DNA of 64,000 bases from an uncultured Clostridia bacterium (lineage in GTDB: Bacteria > Bacillota > Clostridia > Oscillospirales > Ruminococcaceae), in contig CAMCOD010000003.1 of NCBI GenBank assembly GCA_945876435.1, positions 45,881 through 109,880 of the forward strand. The letters are read 5' to 3'. Positions 1-9,791 of the stretch are shown here, in pieces. Both the position numbers and the translations under genes were made by a program. How positions within the stretch are numbered: the first letter of the stretch is position 1; every line of letters starts with the position of its first letter. The notes beneath the pieces are model-generated. The model searched no databases. It had not been told where the DNA came from and saw only the letters and a list, made by a program, of their open reading frames with translations.

Positions 1-599
1 TCGCTGTAAATTTTCAATTCCTGCTCCAAAACGCTTCCGCTGTCATGGCCGTTCAAATTAAAGTAGCTGTGGTTGGTCAGATTCACCACAGTATCTTCAT
101 CGGACAGCGCGCAGTACTCCATAAGCAGCTGATTTTCTTCATCCAGCGAGTAGGCCACCGAACAAAGCAGATTGCCGGGATAACCTTCCTCTCCATCCGG
201 ACTCAGGCGGGAAAATACCACTCGTTCCCCCTGAACAGAGTGATTCCAAAGCTTTTTGTCAAAACCCTCTTTGCCGCCGTGCAGGTGGTTCTCCCCATTA
301 TTCTTGCACAGCTGGTAGTGCTTTTCGTTCAGTATAAATTCTCCTTTGCCGATCCGATTGGCGTGCCGGCCGGGAGTCGCCCCCAGAGAAGCGGTCTGGC
401 GCTCCTGATCCGCCGCCGTTTCACAGCCTAATACCACATCTACCAGCTTTCCTTCCCGGTCAGGAACCTTCAAGGCAGTTACCGCCGCACCGTAGTTGGT
501 TAAGGATACGCTGGCTCCCGCTTGGTTGGTAATGGTATATAAAACTGCCTCCCTGCCATCGGAAAGCTTTCCAAAGGGCCGCATTGTAATCTTCATCAT
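1..599 (-). CDS. galM: aldose 1-epimerase (galactose mutarotase), C-terminus outside window
   Basis: My reverse-strand translation gives MMKITMRPFGKLSDGREAVLYTITNQAGASVSLTNYGAAVTALKVPD...GATPGRHANRIGKGEF...NGENHLHGG...LTNHSYFNLNGH, aldose epimerase motifs. RBS AAGGAGG upstream. Runs off the left edge. Confidence 0.93.
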   Translation of the reverse strand, partial: MMKITMRPFGKLSDGREAVLYTITNQAGASVSLTNYGAAVTALKVPDREGKLVDVVLGCETAADQERQTASLGATPGRHANRIGKGEFILNEKHYQLCKNNGENHLHGGKEGFDKKLWNHSVQGERVVFSRLSPDGEEGYPGNLLCSVAYSLDEENQLLMEYCALSDEDTVVNLTNHSYFNLNGHDSGSVLEQELKIYS

Positions 600-700
600 A
601 ACGCCTCCTTGTGAAGTAAATTGAACCGTTTGTTACTGCCCTCATTATAAAGCAAAAGAAAGCAAAAGAAAAGCGTTCCATCCAATGGAACGCTTTCAGC

Positions 701-1828
701 TTAATTTTTTTCTTTGGCGGCAGCCCGTTCAAGGTCAGCCTGCTCTTTGAGACGGCGCTGTTCGGCTTCGATTTTCTGCTCCTTCGCCTTAGTGGTCTTC
801 CCCCGGAGGCGCTGAATCTGGGGAACAACTTTCGTAAAGCCGGTATAGAAGAAACGATTATAAACCCGGTCAAACTCGCCGATAAATTCGGTGGCTCCTT
901 CCTGACGGCAGAAGCCTTCTTTAAATTTAAAGAGGCCGTTGGTCTTTTCCAGAATGAATACTCCACCGAAATCATAAATTTCAGAGCCGTTTTCCAGACC
1001 CCAGCGGATCATCTCCGCCTGCATGGCGTAATTGGGCATGAGATTGCGCTTCTCGTTGGAACTTGCGCCGTAAATATACCAGGTTTTCTTGCCGTAATGG
1101 ATGCAGATGGCACCGGAAAGGCCTTCTCCCTCATGTTCGGCAATGTAAATCCGAATCTGCTCCGGTTTGTAGGCGTGGAGCATACGTTGGAAATATTCAT
1201 AAGGACGATAGCCGATCTTATCCCGCACCGCGGTGATCTTATACAGCTCGTAGAAAGTCTTTAAATCCTCTTCATCGTGGCTCCAGCGGACAGTGACGCC
1301 TTTCCGCGCAGCCAGACGGATGTTGTAGCGAGTTTTTTCGCTGAAATGTGTCATCAATTCATCAAAGGTATAGCCGCCGATGTTGAGAATCATGTTGTAG
1401 CGCGGCTGGATCAGGTCAAATTTGTCGCACTGCTCATTGCGGACAAGGTAGCCCAGCTTGGCGTAGGCTTCCTCCAGTTCTTTGTTTCGGGGCAGTTCCG
1501 GGTCCATGCGGAAAAGGAAGGCATGATGCTTCTTCGCCACCTGATCCACACTTTCCATCAGCTCCTGCACCAGAGCCGTATCCGAAAAATCACAGATAGG
1601 GCCGCGGGGAGCGTAGATCATGGAGGCTTTTCCAAAGACTTTCCGGATCAGCAGAGACATGGCGGCAACGATTTTTCCTTCCCGCTCCACATAGACCTGC
1701 TCATTTTCCCACTCTGCCTTGACCTTGCTCCAGGCAAGATCCTGGGTAGCATTGGCCCAAGGGCTTTCCTCCATGTATTTTGTGTATTCCGCCACCTTGG
1801 CGGCATTGTTAAGATCAAGAATCGCCAT
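701..1828 (-). CDS. FemAB/FemX-family peptidoglycan bridge aminoacyltransferase
   Basis: 375 aa ORF. FemAB-type sequence (YAPRGPICDF, GGYTFDELMTHFSEKTRYNIRLAARKG, YDFGGVF...GLFKFKEGF) with the usual charged C-terminal tail. Confidence 0.9.
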   Translation of the reverse strand: MAILDLNNAAKVAEYTKYMEESPWANATQDLAWSKVKAEWENEQVYVEREGKIVAAMSLLIRKVFGKASMIYAPRGPICDFSDTALVQELMESVDQVAKKHHAFLFRMDPELPRNKELEEAYAKLGYLVRNEQCDKFDLIQPRYNMILNIGGYTFDELMTHFSEKTRYNIRLAARKGVTVRWSHDEEDLKTFYELYKITAVRDKIGYRPYEYFQRMLHAYKPEQIRIYIAEHEGEGLSGAICIHYGKKTWYIYGASSNEKRNLMPNYAMQAEMIRWGLENGSEIYDFGGVFILEKTNGLFKFKEGFCRQEGATEFIGEFDRVYNRFFYTGFTKVVPQIQRLRGKTTKAKEQKIEAEQRRLKEQADLERAAAKEKN

Positions 1829-1852
1829 GATTGCACCTCAGTATTATTGGTA

Positions 1853-3349
1853 TTATTGAATATTTAAGCAGCGTTTCGCGATGGCAAGGTCCGATTCATA
1901 GGGTTCGAAACCGCCCCGAACTTTCTGGTAAACTTCCTCACCCTTCGCCGCCAGAATGATCACATCGCCTTTTTTCGCTTGCAGAATGGACTTCTCCACT
2001 GCCGTTTTTCGATCCTCGATGATCTCGTAGGGCGTATGATAGGGCTCCAGATAGGAGGCAATTTCCCGGCAGATTTCTCCAACATCCTCAAACTGAGGGT
2101 CCTCAGCGGTCAGATACAGGTAATCCGCGTTCTGGCCGGAAAGAGTGCCAATATCCCGGCGGCGCAGGTAGTTTTTCCCACCTGGACAACCAACCACCAC
2201 TACGATTCTTCTGCCCGGATAATCGGCTTTCAGAGACTCATAAAGCTTGGAAAAGCTGAGATAGTTGTGGGCATAGTCCACAATAACTGTGATTCCATCC
2301 TTCTCAAACAGGTTCATTCTTCCCCGAACCTGACTGACGTAGAGGCCTTTGGCAATGCTTTCATCATCCACACCCAAAGCTTTGGCCGCACAGAACGCCG
2401 CCAGCGCATTTTCCACGTTGAAACGTCCCGCCATAGAGATCGCAAAGCGTTTTTCATAACCCTGCTGCCCATGAATGGTGAAGGAGAAGCCTAATTCTTC
2501 CTTCTGAATATCACTGATCCAGTAATCGCAGCTTTCATCCGTACCGAAAAGCAGTACCTTCTGGGCGTGTTCCTTGGCCGTATTGTAGATCTCTTCAAAA
2601 TGGTCGCTGTTTTTGTTGATCACGGCCGTTTTGCAGTGCTTCATCAGCTGCAACTTGCAGCGGAGGTAATCCTCCTCATTCTCATGCTCCATAGGACCAA
2701 TATGGTCCACACCGATGTTTAAAAACAGACCTACATCAAAGTCCATACCATATACCCGCTCCATTTTATAGGCTTGGGAAGAAACCTCCATGGTCAGGTA
2801 AGGGATGCCGCTGTCCCGGCATTGGCTGAAGTATTTTTGCAGATCCGGGGACTCCGGCGTGGTCAGGTGGGCATCATGATCCTCCACACCGGTGTAAACC
2901 TCCACGGTGGAAAGGACGCCGCTGCGTTTGCCGCAGAACTGATCCAGAATATTTTTCACAAAGTAAGTCGTCGTTGTCTTTCCCTTGGTACCGGTAAGGC
3001 CGACCACTTTCATGTCCTGGTAGGCCTGTCCGTAAAACAGGATGGACACCAGAGACATGGCTTTGCGGATATCCGTCACCTGGATGTAAGGCGCATCCAC
3101 CTCTTCAAAACGATTCTGGGACAAGTAGGCGCCAGCGCCTTTTGTGAGAGCATCGCGCAGATACTGCTCTTTAAAGGTCGCACCCTTGCAAATAAAGAAT
3201 GTATTGTCCCGCACATCGGCGGAATTATAGGAAAGATAGGTAAATTCGTGGTCATACAGTTCCCTTGGACAGCAAAAATCGGCCAGCAGACCTTCTTTTT
3301 CCAAGACATCCACCATGCAGTGGATGGAAATTTTATTTTTTGGGTTCAT
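1853..3349 (-). CDS. MurE-like UDP-N-acetylmuramyl-tripeptide synthetase (Mur ligase family)
   Basis: 498 aa. Mur ligase P-loop GLTGTKGKTTTTYFV, LTTPES, GRFNVENALAA, VDYAHN. The substrate motif is EDPQ rather than DNPR. Confidence 0.88.
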   Translation of the reverse strand: MNPKNKISIHCMVDVLEKEGLLADFCCPRELYDHEFTYLSYNSADVRDNTFFICKGATFKEQYLRDALTKGAGAYLSQNRFEEVDAPYIQVTDIRKAMSLVSILFYGQAYQDMKVVGLTGTKGKTTTTYFVKNILDQFCGKRSGVLSTVEVYTGVEDHDAHLTTPESPDLQKYFSQCRDSGIPYLTMEVSSQAYKMERVYGMDFDVGLFLNIGVDHIGPMEHENEEDYLRCKLQLMKHCKTAVINKNSDHFEEIYNTAKEHAQKVLLFGTDESCDYWISDIQKEELGFSFTIHGQQGYEKRFAISMAGRFNVENALAAFCAAKALGVDDESIAKGLYVSQVRGRMNLFEKDGITVIVDYAHNYLSFSKLYESLKADYPGRRIVVVVGCPGGKNYLRRRDIGTLSGQNADYLYLTAEDPQFEDVGEICREIASYLEPYHTPYEIIEDRKTAVEKSILQAKKGDVIILAAKGEEVYQKVRGGFEPYESDLAIAKRCLNIQ

Positions 3350-3536
3350 CTATTTTGTGCCGCCTTTCTTAAAACGGAAGACTCCGGCATTTTTCCGAAT
3401 ATTTGATTTCTTTTTGTATCTCACCGGATACAGCATAATACATTATAACACGATACGGTCACTTTTTCACCCGAAATGCCTGAATTTTCTCAAAGAAAAG
3501 CCTGATCCTGCCTGTTTTTCTGGGAAATGTACAGAA

Positions 3537-3566
3537 AGAGGAGCTTTTCAAGGCTCCTCTTTGGGT
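3537..3566 (-). terminator. intrinsic terminator-like hairpin downstream of dpaB
   Basis: AAAGAGGAGC-(loop)-GCTCCTCTTT dyad just beyond the dpaB stop on the minus strand. Confidence 0.55.
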
Positions 3567-4142
3567 TTATAACAGAATCGGCTGCAGCTGTATTCCCTCC
3601 AAAGCCGCTTCTGCCGCCGGGATCAGCAAATCAAAGTCTGCCACCACGGAACGAGGCTTTCCGGCAGGATCATCCTGCTTCATGGGTACAAAGAAAATAT
3701 TCCTCTGATTCATCAGCTGGCCAATATTCCGGGCAGCGGCAGCAAGAGCGTCATTGGTGCTGACTGCCAGCAATACCGGTCGATTGTTGCGGATATGGGA
3801 CTTGACAGCCATGGTCACCGGCGTATCATTAATACCGTTGGCAACTTTTGCCAGAGTGTTGCTGGTGCAGGGAGCAACCATCAGAATATCCAGCAGTTTT
3901 TTCGGACCAATGGGTTCGGCCTGCGGGATCGTATGTATCACTTCTCGCCCGCTCAGATCCTCCATGGTTTGAATGGTGGATTGAGCTGTTCCGAATCGGG
4001 TGTCCATGGTGTAGGCGTTCTCACTGAGAATCGGAAAAATGTCCCATTTTCCCTGTTCCGATAAACGACGCAGCTGCTCCAATGCCTTGGCAAAGGTGCA
4101 GAAGGAACCGGTCATAGCAAAACCAATGCGTACATTATTCAT
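3567..4142 (-). CDS. dpaB: dipicolinate synthase subunit B
   Basis: 191 aa flavoprotein-like SpoVFB sequence (RIGFAMTGSFCTFAK, MVAPCTSNTLAKVANGINDTPVTMA); overlaps the dpaA stop. Confidence 0.93.
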   Translation of the reverse strand: MNNVRIGFAMTGSFCTFAKALEQLRRLSEQGKWDIFPILSENAYTMDTRFGTAQSTIQTMEDLSGREVIHTIPQAEPIGPKKLLDILMVAPCTSNTLAKVANGINDTPVTMAVKSHIRNNRPVLLAVSTNDALAAAARNIGQLMNQRNIFFVPMKQDDPAGKPRSVVADFDLLIPAAEAALEGIQLQPILL

Positions 4143-5014
4143 TTTTCTTCCCTCCGATACAGTTGATCAACGGTTTTTGCGATCAGGATCCCTGCGGATT
4201 TTGGGCTGTGTTTTCCCGGCAGTCCGGAGGCCAGGATCCCCTTTCGCCCAAGAGTCTGGGCCGCCTCAAGGTCAATGCCGTAAGGCTTGGAGGCGAGTTC
4301 AATCAGCAGCACATCTGGAGCGGTCTGCCGGATCTCCTCCAGCCCCAGAATCCGATTGGGAACCGTGTTGAAAATAACCTGCTGATAGCCCAGAATCGAG
4401 GGCAGGCAGCCAAAGTCCACTGCCCGAACTCCCTCAGCCTGAGCCCAGCTTCGCTGCTCCGGGCTGCGCGCCGCCGCTGTTACTCTGGCTCCGAATCCTG
4501 TTAGGCGTGATGCCAAGGCTCGGCCGATCCTTCCATACCCACAGATCAGGCCGCGGCTCTGCCACAGGCTGACCGGCAGCTCACGCATAGCGATCTCCAG
4601 CGCCGCTTCCGCCGTCAGAACTGCATTGGCCACGGTCAAATCTTCTTCCCGGAAAAAATCGGACAGTTTTAAGCCCAAATTCTCCGCCTGTTTCCTCTCT
4701 TCCATTGTCAGATTTCCACCGAAGACGGCGCATGTGGGAGAAAGGGCTTTCAGGCAGGTGGATAAGGAAAGCTCCCCCTCATACAAGGGGGTGTTTAAGT
4801 TTTCTCCACGGCTCATTCCCAGCGGAAAAAGCGCCAGATCAGCGCGGTTCAGAACCTCCGGGCTGTTTGTCACCTGGATCCCTTCTTCAAAGGGCAGATT
4901 CTGCCCAAAACCAACTGCGGCAACAGCATAACCCCGGCGCTGTAATTCGTTGGCCGCATACACCTGCCGCAGGTCTCCGCCGACTACGACAGCAGGTATC
5001 CCTTTTGTTTCCAT
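4139..5014 (-). CDS. dpaA: dipicolinate synthase subunit A
   Basis: 291 aa. NAD-binding GYGRIGRALASRL, VIFNTVPNRIL, LIELASKPYGID, GLPGKHSPKSAG, typical of SpoVFA. Confidence 0.93.
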   Translation of the reverse strand: METKGIPAVVVGGDLRQVYAANELQRRGYAVAAVGFGQNLPFEEGIQVTNSPEVLNRADLALFPLGMSRGENLNTPLYEGELSLSTCLKALSPTCAVFGGNLTMEERKQAENLGLKLSDFFREEDLTVANAVLTAEAALEIAMRELPVSLWQSRGLICGYGRIGRALASRLTGFGARVTAAARSPEQRSWAQAEGVRAVDFGCLPSILGYQQVIFNTVPNRILGLEEIRQTAPDVLLIELASKPYGIDLEAAQTLGRKGILASGLPGKHSPKSAGILIAKTVDQLYRREEK

Positions 5015-5088
5015 TGGATCTCCTCCCCTTGTTTTCTCGCTTCTATCCTATGCGAAAATCAGGAAATCCTTGCCTGTACCCTTAAAAC

Positions 5089-5364
5089 TTAAGGCTGCAT
5101 CTCTCCCATCGCTTTCTGCTCCTCATAAGCCTGCAAAACAGCTTCCTCCAAATGATCCCGTGCCTCCTTGGTAATAGGATGGATAATATCCCGAAACATA
5201 CCATTCTCGTCCTTTCGGCTGGGCATGGCCACAAAAAGCCGCTGGGGGCCTTGAATGACTTTGATATCGTGGATCGCCAGCTCCTGTTCCAAAGTCACCG
5301 AAACCAGAGCCTTTAAACGGGTTTCGTCATACAGTTTCCGAATACGAATGTTGGTGATTTCCAT
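5089..5364 (-). CDS. spoVG: septation regulator SpoVG
   Basis: 91 aa from the internal start MEITNIRIRKLYDETRLKALVSVTLEQELAIHDIKVIQGPQRLFVAMPSRKDENGMFRDIIHPIT; classic SpoVG. Confidence 0.96.
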   Translation of the reverse strand: MEITNIRIRKLYDETRLKALVSVTLEQELAIHDIKVIQGPQRLFVAMPSRKDENGMFRDIIHPITKEARDHLEEAVLQAYEEQKAMGEMQP

Positions 5365-5521
5365 ACTGTCTCTCCTTTTGGATGAAATGTCCCTGTTAGT
5401 CTTTGTGTTTCCTACCAAAGATATGCGCAAATAGGATAAAAAAATAAGGCGCAGTGATAATTTTTCCCGCAGACTGTTTATTTTCAGACGATTTTGCAAT
5501 ATACTATAAAAAGACAACATG

Positions 5522-5562
5522 GAGCAGTCTGCCCTTCCGCAGGGGCAGGCAGCTCTTTTGTA
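5522..5562 (+). terminator. terminator-like hairpin in the murC leader
   Basis: GAGC-agt-CTGCCC-ttccgca-GGGGCAG-gca-GCTC-TTTT between divergent spoVG and murC. Confidence 0.45.
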
Positions 5563-5615
5563 TAAATTTTTTGAATTTTTCTACAAAACCAATGCGGAGA
5601 AACGGCGGTATTAGC

Positions 5616-6986
5616 ATGACAAACAACTGTGAACTGTTAAAAGATAAAAAACACATCCACTTTATCGGCATCGGCGGCAGCGGTATGTTCCCTCTGGTGC
5701 AGATCCTGCACAAAATGGGCTACACCATCACCGGTTCCGACAACAATCCCGGCGACACCATCGACTTCGAGCGTAATGTTCTGGGCATTCCTGTTGTCAT
5801 GGGACAAAAAGCGGAAAACATTGAGGGCGCAGACCTGATCGTTCACACCGCCGCCATTATGGCGGATAATCCGGAGCTGATCGCGGCGAAGGCCAGCGGC
5901 ATACCCACCATTGAGCGCAGTATTTTGCTGGGTGAGGTGACCCGCTGGTTTGATAACTGCGTCTGCATCAGCGGCACCCATGGCAAAACCACCACCACTG
6001 CCATGCTGACTCAGATCCTTCTGGAAAGCGGCATGGATCCCTCCGCTGTTATCGGCGGAAAGCTGGAAGCCATCGGCGGCAGCGGCCGTTTGGGCAGCAG
6101 CGAGGCCATGGTCTGTGAAGCCTGTGAGTTTGTGGATACCTTCCTGAAGCTGTATCCGGACGTAGCGGTGATCCTGAACATTGACGCTGACCACCTGGAT
6201 TACTTTAAAACTCTGGACAATATCATCGCCTCCTTCCGAAAATTTGCCGCGAAAGCGACAAAATGCGTTATCGCCAACGGAGATGACAAAAATGTTCGCA
6301 AAGCTCTTGACGATCTTGCGCTTCCGAAGCTGATCACCTACGGCTCGGCGGAAAGCAACGACTATTACCCGCTGAATATTCAGCATCACGAGGGCGGACG
6401 CTGCAGCTACGATCTGATGCATCACGGCCAGTTGATCGATCATGTACAGCTTTCCATTCCCGGCAGCCACAATGTGCTCAATTCCATCGCCGCCATTGTC
6501 GCCGCCATCGAGATCGGCGCGGAAACAGGCAAAGCAATCGCCGCGGCGGATTCCTTCCGGGGGGCCCACAGACGCTTTGAAATTCTGGGCAGGGTAAACG
6601 GCATCACCATCGCTGACGACTATGCCCATCATCCGGCGGAGATCGAAGCCACCCTTCTGGCAGCAAAAGAAATGAACTTCCGCCAGATCTGGGCCGTACA
6701 CCAGCCCTTCACCTATTCCCGCACAGCCATGCTGCTGGATGATTTTGCCCGCGTGCTGTCTATCGCGGACCATGTAGTCCTGTCGGAGATCATGGGCAGC
6801 CGAGAAAAAAACACCTACGACATCTACGCTAGGGATCTGGCGGAAAAAATCAACGGCTGCGTTTGGTTCTCCACCTTTGAGGAAATGGCTTCCTATGTGA
6901 TGGCCAACGCCAAAGCCGGCGATTTGGTGCTGACAATGGGTTGCGGAGATGTATACAAATGTGCTAAAATGATGTTGGGAAAATAA
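5616..6986 (+). CDS. murC: UDP-N-acetylmuramate--L-alanine ligase
   Basis: Start at MTNNCELLKDKKHIHFIGIGGSGM. GTHGKTTTTAML P-loop, ADDYAHHPAEIEATLLAAKE, QPFTYSRT. Confidence 0.93.
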   Translation: MTNNCELLKDKKHIHFIGIGGSGMFPLVQILHKMGYTITGSDNNPGDTIDFERNVLGIPVVMGQKAENIEGADLIVHTAAIMADNPELIAAKASGIPTIERSILLGEVTRWFDNCVCISGTHGKTTTTAMLTQILLESGMDPSAVIGGKLEAIGGSGRLGSSEAMVCEACEFVDTFLKLYPDVAVILNIDADHLDYFKTLDNIIASFRKFAAKATKCVIANGDDKNVRKALDDLALPKLITYGSAESNDYYPLNIQHHEGGRCSYDLMHHGQLIDHVQLSIPGSHNVLNSIAAIVAAIEIGAETGKAIAAADSFRGAHRRFEILGRVNGITIADDYAHHPAEIEATLLAAKEMNFRQIWAVHQPFTYSRTAMLLDDFARVLSIADHVVLSEIMGSREKNTYDIYARDLAEKINGCVWFSTFEEMASYVMANAKAGDLVLTMGCGDVYKCAKMMLGK

Positions 6987-7019
6987 TTTTCCAAATTAAC
7001 ACAAAGGAACGTGAGTAAC

Positions 7020-7400
7020 ATGAAAAACATCATCGCAACCGAAAAAGCTCCAGGCGCAATCGGTCCATACTCTCAGGGCGTAAAAGCAGGCAACTATGTT
7101 TTTGTATCCGGCCAGCTTCCTATTGATCCAGCTACCGGCGCTTTTCCTGGCGACTGCATTAAATGCCAGACCAAACAGTCTCTGCTGAACATCCAGGCTA
7201 TTCTGGAAGCACAGGGCCTGTCCATGAAAAATGTGGTGAAAACAACCGTTCTGCTGAAAAACATGGACGATTTCGCCGATATGAACGGTGTTTATGCTGA
7301 ATTCTTCACCGAGGACTGCCCAGCCCGCGCCGCTTTCCAGGTTGCAAAACTGCCAAAGGACGCTCTTGTTGAAATCGAAGCAATCGCTTACGCTGAATAA
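7020..7400 (+). CDS. RidA family protein
   Basis: [37 protein letters not shown]...[10 protein letters not shown]; Rid/YjgF family signature. Confidence 0.95.
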   Translation: MKNIIATEKAPGAIGPYSQGVKAGNYVFVSGQLPIDPATGAFPGDCIKCQTKQSLLNIQAILEAQGLSMKNVVKTTVLLKNMDDFADMNGVYAEFFTEDCPARAAFQVAKLPKDALVEIEAIAYAE

Positions 7401-7412
7401 GAATTCCTTTTC

Positions 7413-7442
7413 AAGGCTCTCATTATGAGAGCCTTTTTTCTT
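7413..7442 (+). terminator. intrinsic terminator
   Basis: AAGGCTCTCATTATGAGAGCCTTTTTT hairpin plus T-run after ridA. Confidence 0.85.
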
Positions 7443-7493
7443 TTTTTGGCTATTTTTTCATTAAAATGTGGATAAAAATTCGAAAAAACAACC

Positions 7494-7522
7494 TTGCATT
7501 CTCGCATCTTTGTTGTTACAAT
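7494..7522 (+). promoter_or_regulatory. sigma-A-type promoter upstream of arginase
   Basis: TTGCAT - 17 bp - TACAAT. Confidence 0.6.
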
Positions 7523-7582
7523 AGGTCTTAAATGTGCTATGTTACCCACAGAGTGAAAGATGAAAGAATAGAGGGAAAATAC

Positions 7583-8473
7583 ATGAATATACAACTGATC
7601 GGTGTTCCCCTTTGGTACGGCTGCGACAATCCCGGCACAGAACAAGCCTATTCCCTGTTCTGCCAAGCCGGTATCGAAGAGCTGGCAGCCTCCTGCGGAC
7701 ACAAAATAACGAAAAAACATGTGGTTCTTGTGCCTGAAGACAAGGAAAAGCATTTTGACCCTTCCATGGAATACTTAACGGGAACCGTTGAGACTTGCCG
7801 TAATTTGGAGAAATCGGTTTCTTCCGCAATGGCAGCTGGGGATTTCCCCCTGATTCTGGGTGGAGATCACTCTCTGGGCATTGGCTCCATCTCCGGCATC
7901 AATCATCATATTCCAAAGGAAGATCTGACCGTGATCTGGGTGGATGCTCATACGGACATCAATACCAATGATACATCCGATTCTCATCATATCCACGGCA
8001 TGCCTTTGGCCGCCTGTCTTGAACTCGGCAGCAAAAAGCTGATCCACGGCTTTGGCCGGGAGGAACAAAAGCTGCTGCCGGAAAATCTGTTCTACATCGG
8101 CTCCCGCTCAGTGGATGACGGCGAATGGGAGATCCTGCGGGAACACAACATTCGGGCTTTTACAATGGAAGAAGTAAAGGAAAAAGGAATGGAGAGCGCG
8201 GTAAAAGAGCTGCTGTCTCTGGTAAAAACACCTTATATCCATTTAAGTTTTGACGTAGACTTTATGGACGCGGCGGAATACCATGCCACCGGCTTGCCAA
8301 TTCCCGATGGTCCATCCGTAGCGGATACTCACAAATGTCTGTCTCTGCTGCTGCAAAGCGGCAAAGTTGGCTCTATGGATTTTGTGGAGTACAGCCCCAA
8401 ACATGATCAGGATGGCAGCGGTTTAAAAATCTGTATGGAACTGCTGAAAACCTGTTTTGAAACGATTTCATAG
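7583..8473 (+). CDS. arginase/ureohydrolase family protein
   Basis: MNIQLIGVPLWYGCDNPG..., metal motifs LGGDHS, WVDAHTDIN, HGMPLA, LSFDVDFMD. Confidence 0.85.
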   Translation: MNIQLIGVPLWYGCDNPGTEQAYSLFCQAGIEELAASCGHKITKKHVVLVPEDKEKHFDPSMEYLTGTVETCRNLEKSVSSAMAAGDFPLILGGDHSLGIGSISGINHHIPKEDLTVIWVDAHTDINTNDTSDSHHIHGMPLAACLELGSKKLIHGFGREEQKLLPENLFYIGSRSVDDGEWEILREHNIRAFTMEEVKEKGMESAVKELLSLVKTPYIHLSFDVDFMDAAEYHATGLPIPDGPSVADTHKCLSLLLQSGKVGSMDFVEYSPKHDQDGSGLKICMELLKTCFETIS

Positions 8474-8475
8474 CA

Positions 8476-8515
8476 AAAAGCCACTGACTTAAGAAAGTCA
8501 ATGGCTTTTTTATTT
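8476..8515. terminator. bidirectional terminator between arginase and hutD
   Basis: AAAAAGCCACTGACTTAAGAAAGTCAATGGCTTTTTT. Confidence 0.8.
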
Positions 8516-8525
8516 TATCCATCGC

Positions 8526-9095
8526 TTATTTTACCCAAACATGGGCGCAGACCAGCCTGCTTTCCCCGGCAAGCTGTGCATGAACAGGTTCCGCAGGTGA
8601 AAGAAACAGGGCGTCCTCTTTCTTCAGGAAGATTTTTTCTCCGCCTATACAGAGTTCCGCTTGTCCCTCGCTGCAGAAAAGCAACAGATAGCCCGCATTT
8701 TCTGGTGCGATCTCCCCGCTTTCCGCGCACACGGACAGTCTGCCTTCGCTGTTTTCCCGGCACATCAGATTGAAATCCCGCACCTTTCCTTTGGCGCAGC
8801 TTTCCCAGCCGCCGTCAAAGGTATCAATTTCCTTGTAAGGTGTCATATTCAGGCTATAGTGGCCTTTATGCTCCACCTGGGCAGTTCCCTCCAGCATCAG
8901 AAGATACCGGATAACACCGGGCAGACTGGTGTAAGGGGAAAGTTCATCGCTGTCCGCTGTTGCTGTACTGACGCGGAAGAGAAAATCCCGCCTACTGTAG
9001 TCCGCGTTCTCTGGCCAGATGCAGATCTGAGAACTGCTTCCACCTGCCCAATGACTGATCTTTCGCTGGCTTCCGGGAATAATGATCCGGCTCAT
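8526..9095 (-). CDS. hutD: HutD family protein
   Basis: 189 aa cupin-like sequence (WAGGSSSQICIWP, FLFRVSTATADSDELSPYTSLPGVIRYLLMLEG, FDGGW); HutD/Ves family, last gene of the hut cluster. Confidence 0.85.
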   Translation of the reverse strand: MSRIIIPGSQRKISHWAGGSSSQICIWPENADYSRRDFLFRVSTATADSDELSPYTSLPGVIRYLLMLEGTAQVEHKGHYSLNMTPYKEIDTFDGGWESCAKGKVRDFNLMCRENSEGRLSVCAESGEIAPENAGYLLLFCSEGQAELCIGGEKIFLKKEDALFLSPAEPVHAQLAGESRLVCAHVWVK

Positions 9096-9733
9096 TACAG
9101 GCTCTCCAGAACGCTGTTGTAGATGTGATCCGCTAGAGGCAGCGCTTCTTTCAGAATGGCTTCGCCCTTGCTTCTGTATTCGGCTACAAAAGCTTCATCC
9201 TTAATACCGCCCAGATTGATGAGCACATTGAGCCATGCGCCCTGTATGGCGGATTTCAGGTTCAGCGCAGCCACACCAAGGTCGCTGGCGGCAGAGGTAT
9301 TGGTCTTACCCAGACCTTTTTCCACGACTTTCAGGGATTCCACGCAAAGCTCCATCACGCTGTACGGCGCCAAAGTAGCCTCCTTCAGCGCTTTCTGCAT
9401 GGCTTCTTTTCTTGCGGCCTTGTCTTCCTCGGTCTCCTTTGGCATGGCGAATACAGCAGACACCCCATCAAAGGCCTCAGTATCCTTATCAATGCTGACG
9501 ATCATTTCTTCACAAAGTTTTGCGGACTTTTCTTTTATTTCAACGGCATTTTCCTCAAATTCCGCATATTTTTTCTTGCCAATGGTGAGATTTGCCACCA
9601 TTTCCGCAAGGCCGATACCCATTGCGCCCGCCAGAGCGGAAGCAGAACCGCCGCCGGGAGCCGGTGCGTCGGAGGCCAGCAGTTCGCAGAAAGCTCTTAC
9701 CTGCATTTCGGTCAGTTTCATTGGAAAATTCAT
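9095..9733 (-). CDS. formimidotetrahydrofolate cyclodeaminase (cyclodeaminase/cyclohydrolase family)
   Basis: MNFPMKLTEMQVRAFCELLASDAPAPGGGSASALAGAMGIGLAEMVANLTIGKKKY; RBS AGGAAGAAAGG. Confidence 0.92.
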   Translation of the reverse strand: MNFPMKLTEMQVRAFCELLASDAPAPGGGSASALAGAMGIGLAEMVANLTIGKKKYAEFEENAVEIKEKSAKLCEEMIVSIDKDTEAFDGVSAVFAMPKETEEDKAARKEAMQKALKEATLAPYSVMELCVESLKVVEKGLGKTNTSAASDLGVAALNLKSAIQGAWLNVLINLGGIKDEAFVAEYRSKGEAILKEALPLADHIYNSVLESL

Positions 9734-9791
9734 CCTTTCTTCCTGTCTATTTGAAAGTTGAGCCTTCACCGCTGGGTGAAGGCTCAATATG

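Noticed and set aside
5637-6773. 378 aa minus-strand ORF
   Set aside because: Antisense to murC.
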